From positions 113,204-177,203 of the forward strand of contig NZ_JARVRF010000001.1 in assembly GCF_030209835.1 (NCBI RefSeq): 64,000 nucleotides of DNA. Reading direction: 5' to 3'. Of this stretch, positions 1-7,730 are shown one piece after another. The stretch is from Arthrobacter sp. efr-133-R2A-120 (GTDB taxonomy: Bacteria; Actinomycetota; Actinomycetes; Actinomycetales; Micrococcaceae). Position 1 is the stretch's first letter; the number at the start of each line of letters is the position of its first letter. Made by a program: the position numbers and the translations under genes. A model generated the notes under the pieces. That model saw only the letters and a list, made by a program, of their open reading frames with translations, had not been told where the DNA came from and searched no databases.

Positions 1-2
1 CC

Positions 3-113
3 CAGCCTAGCGGCACAGGCCAGTCCCTCCCGCAGGATGACCCGTGGGCCGCACAGCCCGGCAGCAACGCCGGAGGCTGGGGCAACGGCCCGGACTCCGA
101 ACCGCCGTTCTAA
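3..113 (+). CDS. ssb: Single-stranded DNA-binding protein, C-terminal end (partial)
   Basis: The gene enters from the left edge; only the last 36 residues are visible. They form a Gly/Pro/Gln-rich tail (DDPWAAQPGSNAGGWGNGP) closing in DSEPPF followed by TAA. An acidic tip ending PPF is the hallmark of bacterial SSB, where it docks partner proteins of replication and repair. The OB fold lies outside the window. A plasmid-borne ssb next to KfrA- and ParB-like genes fits a plasmid maintenance/transfer leading region. Confidence 0.85.
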   Translation, partial: QPSGTGQSLPQDDPWAAQPGSNAGGWGNGPDSEPPF

Positions 114-125
114 ACTTCAACATCC

Positions 126-165
126 GTAGTAGTAGGAGTAGTATCGTTACTACTCCTACTACTAC
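126..165. promoter_or_regulatory. Perfect 18-bp inverted repeat, probable KfrA-type operator
   Basis: GTAGTAGTAGGAGTAGTA (126-143) and its exact complement (148-165) flank the 4-base spacer TCGT. It sits between the ssb stop and the start of the KfrA-like gene at 188. KfrA-family proteins are known to bind repeats in their own promoter, so autoregulation is the simplest reading. A terminator is less likely because no T-run follows. Confidence 0.7.
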
Positions 166-187
166 ATGCAATCGAAGAGGTGCTTTG

Positions 188-793
188 ATGACGTCGAGCG
201 TGAAGGACCGCGTCTATGCCGCGGCCGAACAGATCAGTGCCGAGCGCCGGCCCACCGTGTCCACGGTCCGCGCGGCCGCCGGCGTGAGCAACGCCGACGC
301 CACCCGGTACCTGAAGGAATGGGCCGAGGAGAAACAGGCCGCCGGCGGGCAGGTCGCCGCGACCCCCGCGGCCCTGCTGGAGCAGGCGGCCCGCCTCGCC
401 GGAGCCTGCTGGGCCGAAGCATCCGCCCTGGCCGCTGAACGCCACGCCGCCGTGGAAGCCCTCTGGGCACAGGAACGCAAAGACAAAGACCAGGAAATCG
501 CCGAGCTCGTCGCCGACCTGGACCAGACAACCGCAGACAAAGACGCCGCCGCAGCAGCCCACGCCGAGGAAATCAACCGGCTGGAGGCCCAACGTGCGGC
601 GTTGGAGCGCCAGCTTGCCGTGATCGGCAAGCAGCTCGAGGATTCCCGGGAGGCCGAGCGGGCCGCCGCCAAGGAAGCCGCGGACGCTGCACGCCGACTC
701 GCAACAGCCGAGGTCCGCGCCGCCACCCTGGAACAGGTCCACAACGCCCTGCTGCAGCGCGTGTCCCCGGAGACAAAGGGCGCGGGGGAGTGA
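188..793 (+). CDS. kfrA: KfrA-like plasmid DNA-binding protein with long coiled coil
   Basis: 201 aa. Residues about 1-60 form a helix-turn-helix region (RVYAAAEQISAERRPTVSTVRAAAGVSNADATRYL split across the domain) typical of the plasmid-replication-region DNA-binding N-terminus of KfrA. From about residue 75 to the end the chain is an almost uninterrupted Ala/Glu/Arg/Gln alpha-helical coiled coil. KfrA proteins are autoregulated, nucleoid-like plasmid stability factors. The ATG at 188 is chosen because AGAGG lies 8 bases upstream and the reading frame before it runs through the operator repeat. The gene overlaps the next one by 4 bases, so the two are translationally coupled. Confidence 0.8.
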   Translation: MTSSVKDRVYAAAEQISAERRPTVSTVRAAAGVSNADATRYLKEWAEEKQAAGGQVAATPAALLEQAARLAGACWAEASALAAERHAAVEALWAQERKDKDQEIAELVADLDQTTADKDAAAAAHAEEINRLEAQRAALERQLAVIGKQLEDSREAERAAAKEAADAARRLATAEVRAATLEQVHNALLQRVSPETKGAGE

Positions 794-1062
794 GTAAGGC
801 CAAGCCCGAGAGCTTTTCCCCGTACTTCGCCACCGCCGACGCCGGGCAGGTCCGGGCGGCCTTCGCGGCCGCCGGCCACCTCGAGGGATATGCATCCATC
901 TCGGAACTGATCGAGGCCGCTACGCTCAAGGAAGTCCGCCGGATGCAACGTCGGCACAACAACGGCAAACCCTGGGAACCGCTACCCCCGGGAAGCGCCC
1001 GCACCGGCCGGCGCTCCAAAGACGAACTATCCCGCCACTCTGGCGCCCTTACGGTCGATTGA
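790..1062 (+). CDS. Small ParB-like / centromere-binding candidate
   Basis: 90 aa, GTG start overlapping the kfrA stop (GTGA). The core (FATADAGQVRAAFAAAGHLEG, then SISELIEAATLKEVRRMQRRHN) resembles small ParB-type DNA-binding proteins of actinobacterial plasmids, with a ribbon-helix-helix-like dimer region and a basic C-terminal segment. The role is inferred from this resemblance and from coupling to kfrA; no parA is visible. A generic DNA-binding accessory protein is the alternative. Confidence 0.5.
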   Translation: MSKAKPESFSPYFATADAGQVRAAFAAAGHLEGYASISELIEAATLKEVRRMQRRHNNGKPWEPLPPGSARTGRRSKDELSRHSGALTVD

Positions 1063-1073
1063 AGGAGAACGAG

Positions 1074-1379
1074 ATGCAGAACCACGTCGAGACGCTGGCC
1101 ATCGCCTGGGCGGAGCAGGACGGCCTAGAGAGCTGGATGCTCGCCGCGCCAGATGCACGGCCCCTTTCGCAGGCAACCCTAAGGGACATTGTGTCCGACT
1201 ACCTCGCCAGTCACGATCCTTTCCCAGATGGCATGAATGTCGAAGTCGCGCGACAGGACGGCTCTGGCTGGGAGCCGGCCGTCATCATCGAGCGACCAGG
1301 CACGGATGAATGGACCGTCGAGTACGACGACGGCACCCAGGCCTGGCGCGATCACAGCGAGCTGCGTCCACGCCATTAA
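1074..1379 (+). CDS. Hypothetical protein with a C-terminal Tudor/SH3-like segment
   Basis: 101 aa, ATG preceded by GAAGGAGA at 1061-1068, which decides this start over an upstream TTG. Twelve bases separate it from the preceding gene, so it is the last gene of the kfrA operon. The C-terminal 35 residues (GWEPAVIIERPGTDEWTVEY then DDGTQAWRDHSELRPRH) alternate aromatic and charged residues like small beta-barrel Tudor/Agenet folds. I do not recognise a family; function unknown. Confidence 0.6.
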   Translation: MQNHVETLAIAWAEQDGLESWMLAAPDARPLSQATLRDIVSDYLASHDPFPDGMNVEVARQDGSGWEPAVIIERPGTDEWTVEYDDGTQAWRDHSELRPRH

Positions 1380-1654
1380 CCGTCGTTTCCAGCGCGCCCG
1401 ACAATCAGGCCCCCGCGGGGGCTCGTCCTCTTCTTCCCCGTCCTCAAAATCGTCCTCGTCCTCAAAGTCGTCATAGCGATACACCCAGTCGATCCCTGGA
1501 GGTCGGTGCAGCCCGCTGTGCGGGACACCTTCGCGGGACAAGGAGTGTGCTCCGCGAAAGCTACCAAGGCGGAGAAATAAGCTCCAGTGGCGAGGCTCCG
1601 CTGTCCTGTCCGTTGGCCAAACCTTTCATCGCGGCACTGGCCGGGCGGGCAGGA

Positions 1655-1831
1655 TTACTTGAACTTGAAACGGCCGAGGAGTGGGGATATGACGCCGTAG
1701 ATGATCTGGACGTTATCAACAATTGAGTTGAGGGCCACCCTCGTGCGACCAGCATCGTGAGCCACCTGCTCGGTTGTCTCGGCCAGGACTCGAGCGGCTT
1801 TGACGAGATCAGTTAGGAATCGTCGCTTCAT
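1655..1831 (-). CDS. Small hypothetical protein divergent from Xre regulator
   Basis: 58 aa (MKRRFLTDLVKAARVLAETT...), ATG preceded on the minus strand by AGGAGAAAAGAG. Mostly alpha-helical with a hydrophobic C-terminus (IIYGVISPLLGRFKFK). It shares a 105-bp intergenic region with the Xre-type gene at 1937, so it may be that regulator's target. No family recognised. Confidence 0.5.
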   Translation of the reverse strand: MKRRFLTDLVKAARVLAETTEQVAHDAGRTRVALNSIVDNVQIIYGVISPLLGRFKFK

Positions 1832-1936
1832 GTTCAACTCTCTTTTCTCCTGAGGATCTCGTGATACATTACACGGACACGAAGTCTTTGTGTTGTGGTG
1901 AAATCGAAGATACACGATTTACAAGGAGTTTGTTAA
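1832..1936. promoter_or_regulatory. Divergent promoter region, small gene / Xre regulator
   Basis: The 105 bp are AT-richer than their surroundings (for example GATACACGATTTACAAGG near 1912) and separate two divergent genes that both have strong ribosome sites. No clean operator palindrome is visible. Confidence 0.4.
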
Positions 1937-2743
1937 GTGAAATCCGGATCTAGTTCCGCAGTGGCTTTCGGAACCGTGTTGCAGGCTGTGCGGAAACGCT
2001 CGTCGAGGAACCAATCCGAGGTCGCCGCTTTTTTTAGCCCCAAGCTATCCGTTGCCGCTGTCTCAATGGCCGAGGGTGGGAACCGTCCGCCCAAGACCGA
2101 GGCGATGGTCCGCGGCTACGCTGATGCGCTGGAACTCGATGCCGATGCCCTGCTTGTACTCTGGTGGGCCTTGCAGGGAATGGTCGAGGAGGAGGACCCG
2201 GGGAACGAGCGTCCGATCCAACAATGGTGGCACCAGCTCGAGGCAAGTCCTCAGCTCCAAATCGACCATACCCAGGCGGAAGAGTGGGCTGAGGACGAAT
2301 CGGGTCGGAACGACGAGAAGTACGTCCCTTCACTGGAGGCCTTTGTGCTCGCCGATCGGATCTGCAAAATCCTTAGGAACCTTTTGGGCGACACTTGGCA
2401 GATTGACTACAAAGTCCATCTTGGCCTCAGTGACCCTGTCGACGGGTGGCCGGCGGTACTCAAGATCGAACTGCGCTCGGTTCCGGAGGAGGGCGACTTG
2501 GGGAGGGGCCAGGAACTGATCGGCTCCTTCGCATGTCCGGAACCCGTGACGCGACCCGTCACGGCCGATGCGACGCAACGACCCAATGCCGAGACCATCT
2601 CGCCAGACGTGGCATGGATTCTGTCATCGGTCGAGGCGATGCCTGTCCGGGAACGAGCAGCGGTCGCCGGATTCATCCACGGACTGCGAGAGGGGGCCAC
2701 CCTCTTCTCCGGGCCCCCGCAGCCGCCTCACCCTGCCCGTTAG
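1937..2743 (+). CDS. Xre-family helix-turn-helix transcriptional regulator
   Basis: 268 aa. GTG start with AAGGAG at 1923-1928. Residues about 10-65 match a Cro/C1-type HTH (FGTVLQAVRKRSSRNQSEVA, then SVAAVSMAEGGNRPPKTEAM followed by YADALELDADALLVLWWAL). The remaining 200 residues carry no recognised domain; residues about 215-255 (SPDVAWILSSVEAMPVRERA) may form a helical C-terminal region. Ligand unknown. Likely controls itself and the divergent gene at 1655-1831. Confidence 0.7.
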   Translation: MKSGSSSAVAFGTVLQAVRKRSSRNQSEVAAFFSPKLSVAAVSMAEGGNRPPKTEAMVRGYADALELDADALLVLWWALQGMVEEEDPGNERPIQQWWHQLEASPQLQIDHTQAEEWAEDESGRNDEKYVPSLEAFVLADRICKILRNLLGDTWQIDYKVHLGLSDPVDGWPAVLKIELRSVPEEGDLGRGQELIGSFACPEPVTRPVTADATQRPNAETISPDVAWILSSVEAMPVRERAAVAGFIHGLREGATLFSGPPQPPHPAR

Positions 2744-2952
2744 CCGGTCGATCCCCCTGTTTGGTCCTGGGCTGCACCGCCGGACCGGTTGCTCCTGGGG
2801 TAGTGGACAGACAGTCACCAGGACTTCATCCGATCGAGTGTCGAGCGAGAAGCCCGAATCGAGTTTTGAGAAGAGCGAGACGCCAAAATATCGCCCTCAT
2901 TGAGATCGGCGAGCTTAGCACCCGCCGGGCTCCATGGAATCCGAGTTGCAAC

Positions 2953-3342
2953 CTAGGAGTTGTCGCGTTGGCGAATCTTTTCGGAGAAGGATATTCCATC
3001 CCACCATCGCTCTTTCGTGGCGTCGCTCGGATCGGGGTACCAGCCCGGGGGCGGGCCCGGTTGTATCGAAGTCTCAGCAGCGGAATTCGCCCCAACAAGA
3101 CTGACGCCGAGAACAATTATGATGCACACACCGATAATGCCTGCCAGCACCATAAGAACAATTGGGACCGTGTGGCTGTTCGCGCACGCGCTGCCAACAA
3201 GAGCCCGAGTTGGAAACCAAGGCGAGCCGCATGAGGCAGTCTTCCCGTCAAATTCCACCGTGTTTGGCGTGATGCCGGCTGCCAAGACCACGGCCGCGCA
3301 GATCGCGATAGCCGCGCCAAGGTGTCTACGAGTAATCTTCAC
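2953..3342 (-). CDS. DUF2510-domain membrane protein
   Basis: 129 aa, GTG start with an AAGGGGG ribosome site. Two hydrophobic stretches, residues about 9-22 (AAIAICAAVVLAAG) and 60-82 (VPIVLMVLAGIIGVCIIIVL), flank a short extracellular-type loop with two Cys. The C-terminus carries PPGWYPDPSDATKERWWDG, the DUF2510 signature common in actinobacterial membrane proteins. Cytoplasmic DUF2510 tail predicted; function of the family is unknown. Confidence 0.7.
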   Translation of the reverse strand: MKITRRHLGAAIAICAAVVLAAGITPNTVEFDGKTASCGSPWFPTRALVGSACANSHTVPIVLMVLAGIIGVCIIIVLGVSLVGANSAAETSIQPGPPPGWYPDPSDATKERWWDGISFSEKIRQRDNS

Positions 3343-3578
3343 CGCCCCCTTCTGCCCGATCGCGGTGACCGAAACGATTTCAGCCAGATCATACTGCCGA
3401 ACCCGGCCCTTCTCGAAGTCCCTGCCGGGCCCCGTTCATTCGCCAAGGAAGCGGTTCTCCGACGGAACCGGGGCTTTCGCGTCGTCTTGGCTTGAGATGC
3501 GAGGCGTCTGACTTCAGTTACGAGACCACAATTCGCTGTGGATCGTAGTCAGTGATAGATGGCGTAGAAATTGCAGCG

Positions 3579-4175
3579 CTATGTGGCCTGGGTTCCAGCG
3601 GAGCCAATGGACGTCTGGTGGCGGTAAAGTGTCGCGCGGCTCCATCCGACGAGAGCGGCAGCGTCTGCCGCTGTGCGTCCGCGTTTGCGGGCATCGGCGA
3701 CGATTGCGAGCTTTTCCGCGATGACCTCCGGTTTGATTGGTGGTCGGCCGAAGCGGGTTCCGCTTTGCCTGGCTGCGGCGATTCCGGCGTTGACACGTTC
3801 GACGATCAGCTCGCGCTCGTATTCAGCCAGAGTGGCAAGCATGTTCAGCATCATCCGCCCTGTTGAGGTAGCCGGGTCGATTCCGTCCGAGATGGATCGG
3901 AGGTGTACGCCGTGTTCGCGCAGCAGGTTGACGGTGTTCAGGACGTCGATCAGGGACCGGCCGAGCCGGTCGACTCGCCACACGACGACGGTGTCGCCGG
4001 CTTCGGCGTACTCAAGCAGCTTCTTCATCCCGGGACGCTGGGTCGCCGTTCGGCTTCCGGATGTGACATCGGCGAACACATCGCGCTTCTGGACGCCGGC
4101 AGCGAGGAGCGCGTCGAGTTGGAGTTGGGCGTCCTGGGTGGCGGTGCTGATTCTGGTGTACCCGAGTTTTCTCAC
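3579..4175 (-). CDS. Serine recombinase, resolvase/invertase family
   Basis: 198 aa from a GTG start giving the family N-terminus VRKLGYTRIST, with catalytic Ser10. Also present are the conserved VVWRVDRLGRS segment near residue 70, the TSTGRMMLNMLATLAEYERE helix E region and a C-terminal HTH (RTAADAAALVGWSRATLYRH). Length is typical of TnpR/Hin-type small serine recombinases. No transposase accompanies it, so it is a stand-alone resolvase, either for plasmid multimer resolution or a Tn3-type remnant. TGTC/GACA boxes lie upstream. Confidence 0.9.
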   Translation of the reverse strand: MRKLGYTRISTATQDAQLQLDALLAAGVQKRDVFADVTSGSRTATQRPGMKKLLEYAEAGDTVVVWRVDRLGRSLIDVLNTVNLLREHGVHLRSISDGIDPATSTGRMMLNMLATLAEYERELIVERVNAGIAAARQSGTRFGRPPIKPEVIAEKLAIVADARKRGRTAADAAALVGWSRATLYRHQTSIGSAGTQAT

Positions 4176-4209
4176 CCCGCCATTCTGTCTCAGAAACACC
4201 CAAAACTCG

Positions 4210-4372
4210 CCGCGAGACACGATGGACAGTGAGACGACTTTGTAAGACACCCGCCGTAGGATGGGGTCCGCGTGATTCCGGGGCATTGAACATTTGAGCC
4301 GGCAGGCCAGGTGGTGTCTTGTAAAGCTGTAGTTTCTTGCGACACTATGCGCGCGAGGCGATTGTCGACAGC
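4210..4372. other. res-like region with TGTC/GACA boxes upstream of resolvase
   Basis: The DNA upstream of the resolvase carries several TGTC boxes in both orientations. GGTGTCTTGTAAAG at 4313-4326 is repeated in inverse form as GGTGTCTTACAAAG near 4252-4239. A 30-bp segment from 4317 starts TGTC and ends GACA, and further boxes lie near 4217, 4226 and 4364. Small serine resolvases act on res sites of this design upstream of their own gene. The exact subsite limits are not certain. Confidence 0.4.
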
Positions 4373-4503
4373 TGCGAGGGGCGAAGGCACCCGTTATGCA
4401 CGGATATTGCGGTCGAGTTCTCTGAGCCTCTGATCCCGCTCCGTGTTCACCTGAACGTATCTCACGCAGTAGCGGATGCAATTGATCGCGCCGAACACGA
4501 TCC

Positions 4504-5502
4504 TTATGTTCTTGCCAGCTGCTCCTTTAGGACCGTAATGACGGTCGTCAGAGCATCTTCATCGAAGCCTTCTGTTCTGAGTTCGAATCTGTGGAGGAAA
4601 TGATTCTCTCCCCCTTCCGACTTGCCGTCGTGGTGACGCCTTACTTCTTCGACCTTTAGCAAGCCGAACGATTCCAAGGTTTTGCGGGCGCGTGAGTAAG
4701 GATCGCGGCCTATCCCGTAGTGGAGAAGTCTAGTTTCGGCTGGGATGCTTACAAAGGGACCGACCAGACTTCCTTTGCCACAAGCGACCATGAGTAGGAG
4801 GGCGAGTTCGGAGTCCTCCAATACGTGGACCCAGGAATTCATAATGAACCCAGACGGCAAGGTGGTCAGGGACTCCTTGGGGCCGGGCACTTTGTAGAGT
4901 TGTTGCTCCCCGCTGGCACCTCTCTCATCCAAAAGGTCGTAATTTTCGAAGTCGCCTCGCTTGCCCTCGGATTTGGGAAACCGAATGAGTTCTGCCGTCT
5001 CCAGCCGCTTGAAGCTTGCCCTGACGGATCGGGCTCTCTTGTCCTTTGCCTCGAGTGTTGTCAGTCCGTGGCCCGCTCGCTCTGCGTCGGTTGCGACAAG
5101 GTCGGTCCAGCCGGGGCGGTCGGTGTTCGCCACGATGGGCAGCCACTGGGGATGTCCTCCAGCTCTCATGGTCTTTTGAGCAATTGCCAGGGCTGTGAGA
5201 TAGATCCGGAGAGTTGAACCACGGCTTGATGAAATCTCGGTGCAAGGCGGGCGGAGTTCGCGCGGAGGAACCTTTCGGTCCGAATAATCCCCTGCCGGCG
5301 CTTCTTGCCGGTAGATGAATTCGTCACGGAGGCGGAACCCATGCATGAACAGGGGCCCTTTTCCCTGAAGAGCGTCAAGTGTCCTGGCCGAGCGTTTGAC
5401 CGATGCCCCGTAGTTGCCACTTAGCCTGGCGAGTCTGGCTTCGTACGCCTGACGGTCCTTGGGCGTGGGGAGGCGGGAAAAATCTAGGTTCACGATGCTC
5501 AT
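4504..5502 (-). CDS. Hypothetical protein with two winged-helix-like segments
   Basis: 332 aa. Two stretches look like winged-helix DNA-binding units: about 150-190 (SVRASFKRLETAELIRFPKS) and about 265-295 (YSRARKTLESFGLLKVEEVR). That arrangement recalls plasmid replication initiators with tandem winged helices, but I cannot match a Rep family. A transcription factor is equally possible. It is divergent from the DUF3800 gene at 5688 across a region with a 10-bp inverted repeat. The DUF3800 gene has its own terminator. Confidence 0.6.
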   Translation of the reverse strand: MSIVNLDFSRLPTPKDRQAYEARLARLSGNYGASVKRSARTLDALQGKGPLFMHGFRLRDEFIYRQEAPAGDYSDRKVPPRELRPPCTEISSSRGSTLRIYLTALAIAQKTMRAGGHPQWLPIVANTDRPGWTDLVATDAERAGHGLTTLEAKDKRARSVRASFKRLETAELIRFPKSEGKRGDFENYDLLDERGASGEQQLYKVPGPKESLTTLPSGFIMNSWVHVLEDSELALLLMVACGKGSLVGPFVSIPAETRLLHYGIGRDPYSRARKTLESFGLLKVEEVRRHHDGKSEGGENHFLHRFELRTEGFDEDALTTVITVLKEQLART

Positions 5503-5536
5503 TTTCGACGCCTTTCTACTTCTAATATTGAACGTC

Positions 5537-5596
5537 TAAAGCCGCATGATAATCTTCTAAGCGTCTTCTTAATGACCTGTCTCACTTGCGGCTTTA
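5537..5596. promoter_or_regulatory. 10-bp perfect inverted repeat in the divergent promoter before a DUF3800 gene
   Basis: TAAAGCCGCA (5537-5546) and TGCGGCTTTA (5587-5596) are exact complements separated by 40 bases. They lie between the winged-helix gene (leftward) and the DUF3800 gene (rightward, start 5688). Either a long-loop hairpin in a 5' leader or two halves of a spaced operator. Confidence 0.45.
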
Positions 5597-5687
5597 CCCG
5601 TCAGATCATTCTAGTGGATACACGCCACGATCGCCCATACAGTTCTACGTGTTCACCCGTTCGCCCCTACTCAGATATGTGCCACTT

Positions 5688-6272
5688 ATGCCTTCAGAAC
5701 TTCGCGCCTACCTCGATGAGTCCTCAGCTAACCGCTCAGAAGACACCCAGGAGTACCTTGTGTGCGCTGCCGTAGTTCCGGATGACTCCGCTGAAGAGCT
5801 TCGGGAGCAGTTGCTGGCTCTGCGCCTCAAGGGGCAAATCAAACTGCACTGGACGGACGAAAGTGAAGCGCGGCGGAAGAAGATCGTTGCTGCTGTGAGC
5901 GAGCTGACGCCCATGTCCGCGGTAGTGACCCATGTGAGCAGGCGTTACAACAAGACTGAGCGTTTCAGGCGGAAGTGCTTGGAAACGATCTACTACGAGC
6001 TTGCCTCCATGGGGGTCCAGGAAGTTATCTGCGAAGCGAGGATGCCTACCCAGAACCAAAAGGACATCGCCCATATTGTGGCCCTCAAAGGTCAGAAAGT
6101 GGTCGATCGCGACTTCACCATCAGCCATTGTCGCGGCGGCGACGATCCGCTTCTGTGGATACCTGACATATTCCTGGGCGCCATTAACGCCAAGCACCTG
6201 GGGCAGGACGCCTACTACGAAGCGTTGAAGGATCTCCTGATACTTGAGCGTAAGACCCCGGACTCGGCTTAA
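5688..6272 (+). CDS. DUF3800 family protein
   Basis: 194 aa. The N-terminal YLDESSANRSEDTQEYLVCA with the conserved Asp-Glu and the later HWTDES and HIVALKGQKVVDRDFTISH fit the DUF3800 family, which has an RNase H-like fold and no settled function. ATG at 5688 is chosen because the family signature begins 8 residues later; no clear ribosome site precedes it, so a leaderless or structured-leader transcript is possible. A strong terminator follows. Confidence 0.7.
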   Translation: MPSELRAYLDESSANRSEDTQEYLVCAAVVPDDSAEELREQLLALRLKGQIKLHWTDESEARRKKIVAAVSELTPMSAVVTHVSRRYNKTERFRRKCLETIYYELASMGVQEVICEARMPTQNQKDIAHIVALKGQKVVDRDFTISHCRGGDDPLLWIPDIFLGAINAKHLGQDAYYEALKDLLILERKTPDSA

Positions 6273-6278
6273 ACGCGA

Positions 6279-6326
6279 AAGGCCCTAGATCCAGTCGTCC
6301 GGCTGGGGTTCAAGGGCCTTCTTCCC
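6279..6326 (+). terminator. Terminator after DUF3800 gene
   Basis: AAGGCCCT (6279-6286) pairs with AGGGCCTT (6313-6320), with an inner CCAG/CTGG pair and a T-rich tail (CTTCTT). Confidence 0.7.
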
Positions 6327-6590
6327 AATCCATCGCAATGGCGGGCAGTTATTACGATAGTCGGCCTCTATTAGGTAAGCAAGTGGACGAGGGGTCGGAG
6401 CTTGAAGGCAGGTAGGCCCCGGCCAGACCCCTCTGCCACTTGTTCTGGTTCCTTGGTTCTATCGGGGCCTTGTCTCCTGTTGTGGACTGTGGCACAAGCT
6501 CTGTCGCTTGTTTCGTGGACTGCGGTTCTCTCAGTGTGTCGGTCAGGTGGTGGACCCGTTGTGGGTCGATGATTGACGCGGGAGATGACG
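6327..6590. other. Leader and probable left end of the Tn554-type element
   Basis: About 260 bases without a convincing gene between the DUF3800 terminator and the recombinase trio. In Tn554-like elements the left end and attachment core lie just upstream of tnpA, so a junction is expected here. I could not place it because no duplicate core is visible. Confidence 0.35.
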
Positions 6591-7730
6591 ATGCGAACTT
6601 TTCCAGTCAAAATGCCTTCCGGAACGCGGTACTGGACAGTGATCGGCGATGACCTGCTGGTTATGTCCGAGGCCGATGCTTATCTGCGGCACCTGCGGTT
6701 CGGGCGTGATGCTGCCGAATCGACGACAAGGACGTACGCGGGCGCGATTGCGCTCTATCTTTCGTGGTGCGCGGCCACCGGACAAGACTGGCGGGCAGCT
6801 GCGGAGAAGATGCCATCCTTCGTGCTGTGGCTCCGTCACTGTTCGCTGCATGGGACAGCGGGCGGTTCGGCAACTACTACGGTTCGCGGACCTCGACGGA
6901 TCAACTGCGTGCTCGCAGGGGTGAGGGGCTTCCTTATCTTCGCAGTAGACCACAACGATGCGCCTAGAGCGGTACTTGCTCATCTTTATGAGCTGGCCAA
7001 TAGCCAGGATCTGCCAGCCGAGGCGCGCGGTGAGGACGGCGTGTGGAGACTGCGACTGAGGGCCCGGCACCGGGTTCCAGCCATTAACCGTCGCCCTGAC
7101 CGTGCAAGCGATGACGATTTCCTGGCGCTGCTGAGAGCGTGTCTCTCGGCCCGTGACCGGCTGCTGGTGATTCTGCTCGCGCGGGCAGGGTTGCGTCGGG
7201 GCGAACTGGTGGGTTTACGGCGTGAGGACGTCCACTTTCTCCTCGATTCGTCCTCCCTGGGTTGCAACTTTCCGGGAGCTCATCTGCATGTAGTACGGAG
7301 GCAAAACATCAACGGTGCGTGGGCGAAATCGCGGCACTCCCGTATCGTTCCGGTGGATTCACTGGTCGTGCAGGCGCACGATCAGTACTTCACCGAGAGG
7401 GCTAGGAATGACGCGGCACGGGAGAGCGATTTCGTGTTCGTGAACCTGTTCCGGGCACCCATCGGTGCGCCGATGACGCCAGCTGCAGTCAACGAACTGC
7501 TGGCTGCGGCCTCACACCGTGCAGAACTAAACCCGGCCGTGCACCCGCACGCACTGCGTCACGGGTTTGCCAGCAACGTCCTGGATGCCGGCGGAAGCAT
7601 CGATGAAGTCCAGGAACTCCTCGGACACGCCTCAATCAGCTCAAGCCAGGTGTATCTCCATCCGGCACCTCGGCGGCTACGTGCTGCGGTCGAGCGAGTA
7701 GCCCACCACCCCACGCCAGCGTCAAGGTGA
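6591..7730 (+). CDS. tnpA: Tyrosine recombinase TnpA of a Tn554-type trio
   Basis: 379 aa. Start ATG 6591 sits 6 bases after GGGAG, better than the upstream TTG 6573 or ATG 6585. The N-terminal SAM-like core-binding domain spans about 20-130 (STTRTYAGAIALYLSWCAAT). The catalytic domain shows Arg in ARAGLRRGELVGL (about 203), the HPHALRHGF box (about 318), LGH (about 344) and the nucleophile Tyr in SSSQVYLHP (about 353). Family role: strand cleavage and transfer with TnpB and TnpC. Overlaps tnpB by 4 bases. Confidence 0.88.
   Translation: MRTFPVKMPSGTRYWTVIGDDLLVMSEADAYLRHLRFGRDAAESTTRTYAGAIALYLSWCAATGQDWRAAAEKMPSFVLWLRHCSLHGTAGGSATTTVRGPRRINCVLAGVRGFLIFAVDHNDAPRAVLAHLYELANSQDLPAEARGEDGVWRLRLRARHRVPAINRRPDRASDDDFLALLRACLSARDRLLVILLARAGLRRGELVGLRREDVHFLLDSSSLGCNFPGAHLHVVRRQNINGAWAKSRHSRIVPVDSLVVQAHDQYFTERARNDAARESDFVFVNLFRAPIGAPMTPAAVNELLAAASHRAELNPAVHPHALRHGFASNVLDAGGSIDEVQELLGHASISSSQVYLHPAPRRLRAAVERVAHHPTPASR

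Noticed and set aside
1179..1541. Minus-strand ORF with an acidic DFEDEDDFEDGEEEDE run
   Set aside because: TTG-type start without ribosome site and overlaps the well-supported gene at 1074-1379; the acidic run comes from a TCC/TCG-rich simple repeat at 1425-1475.
2446..3234. 262-aa plus-strand frame
   Set aside because: Overlaps the Xre gene and the DUF2510 gene in other frames; no motif.
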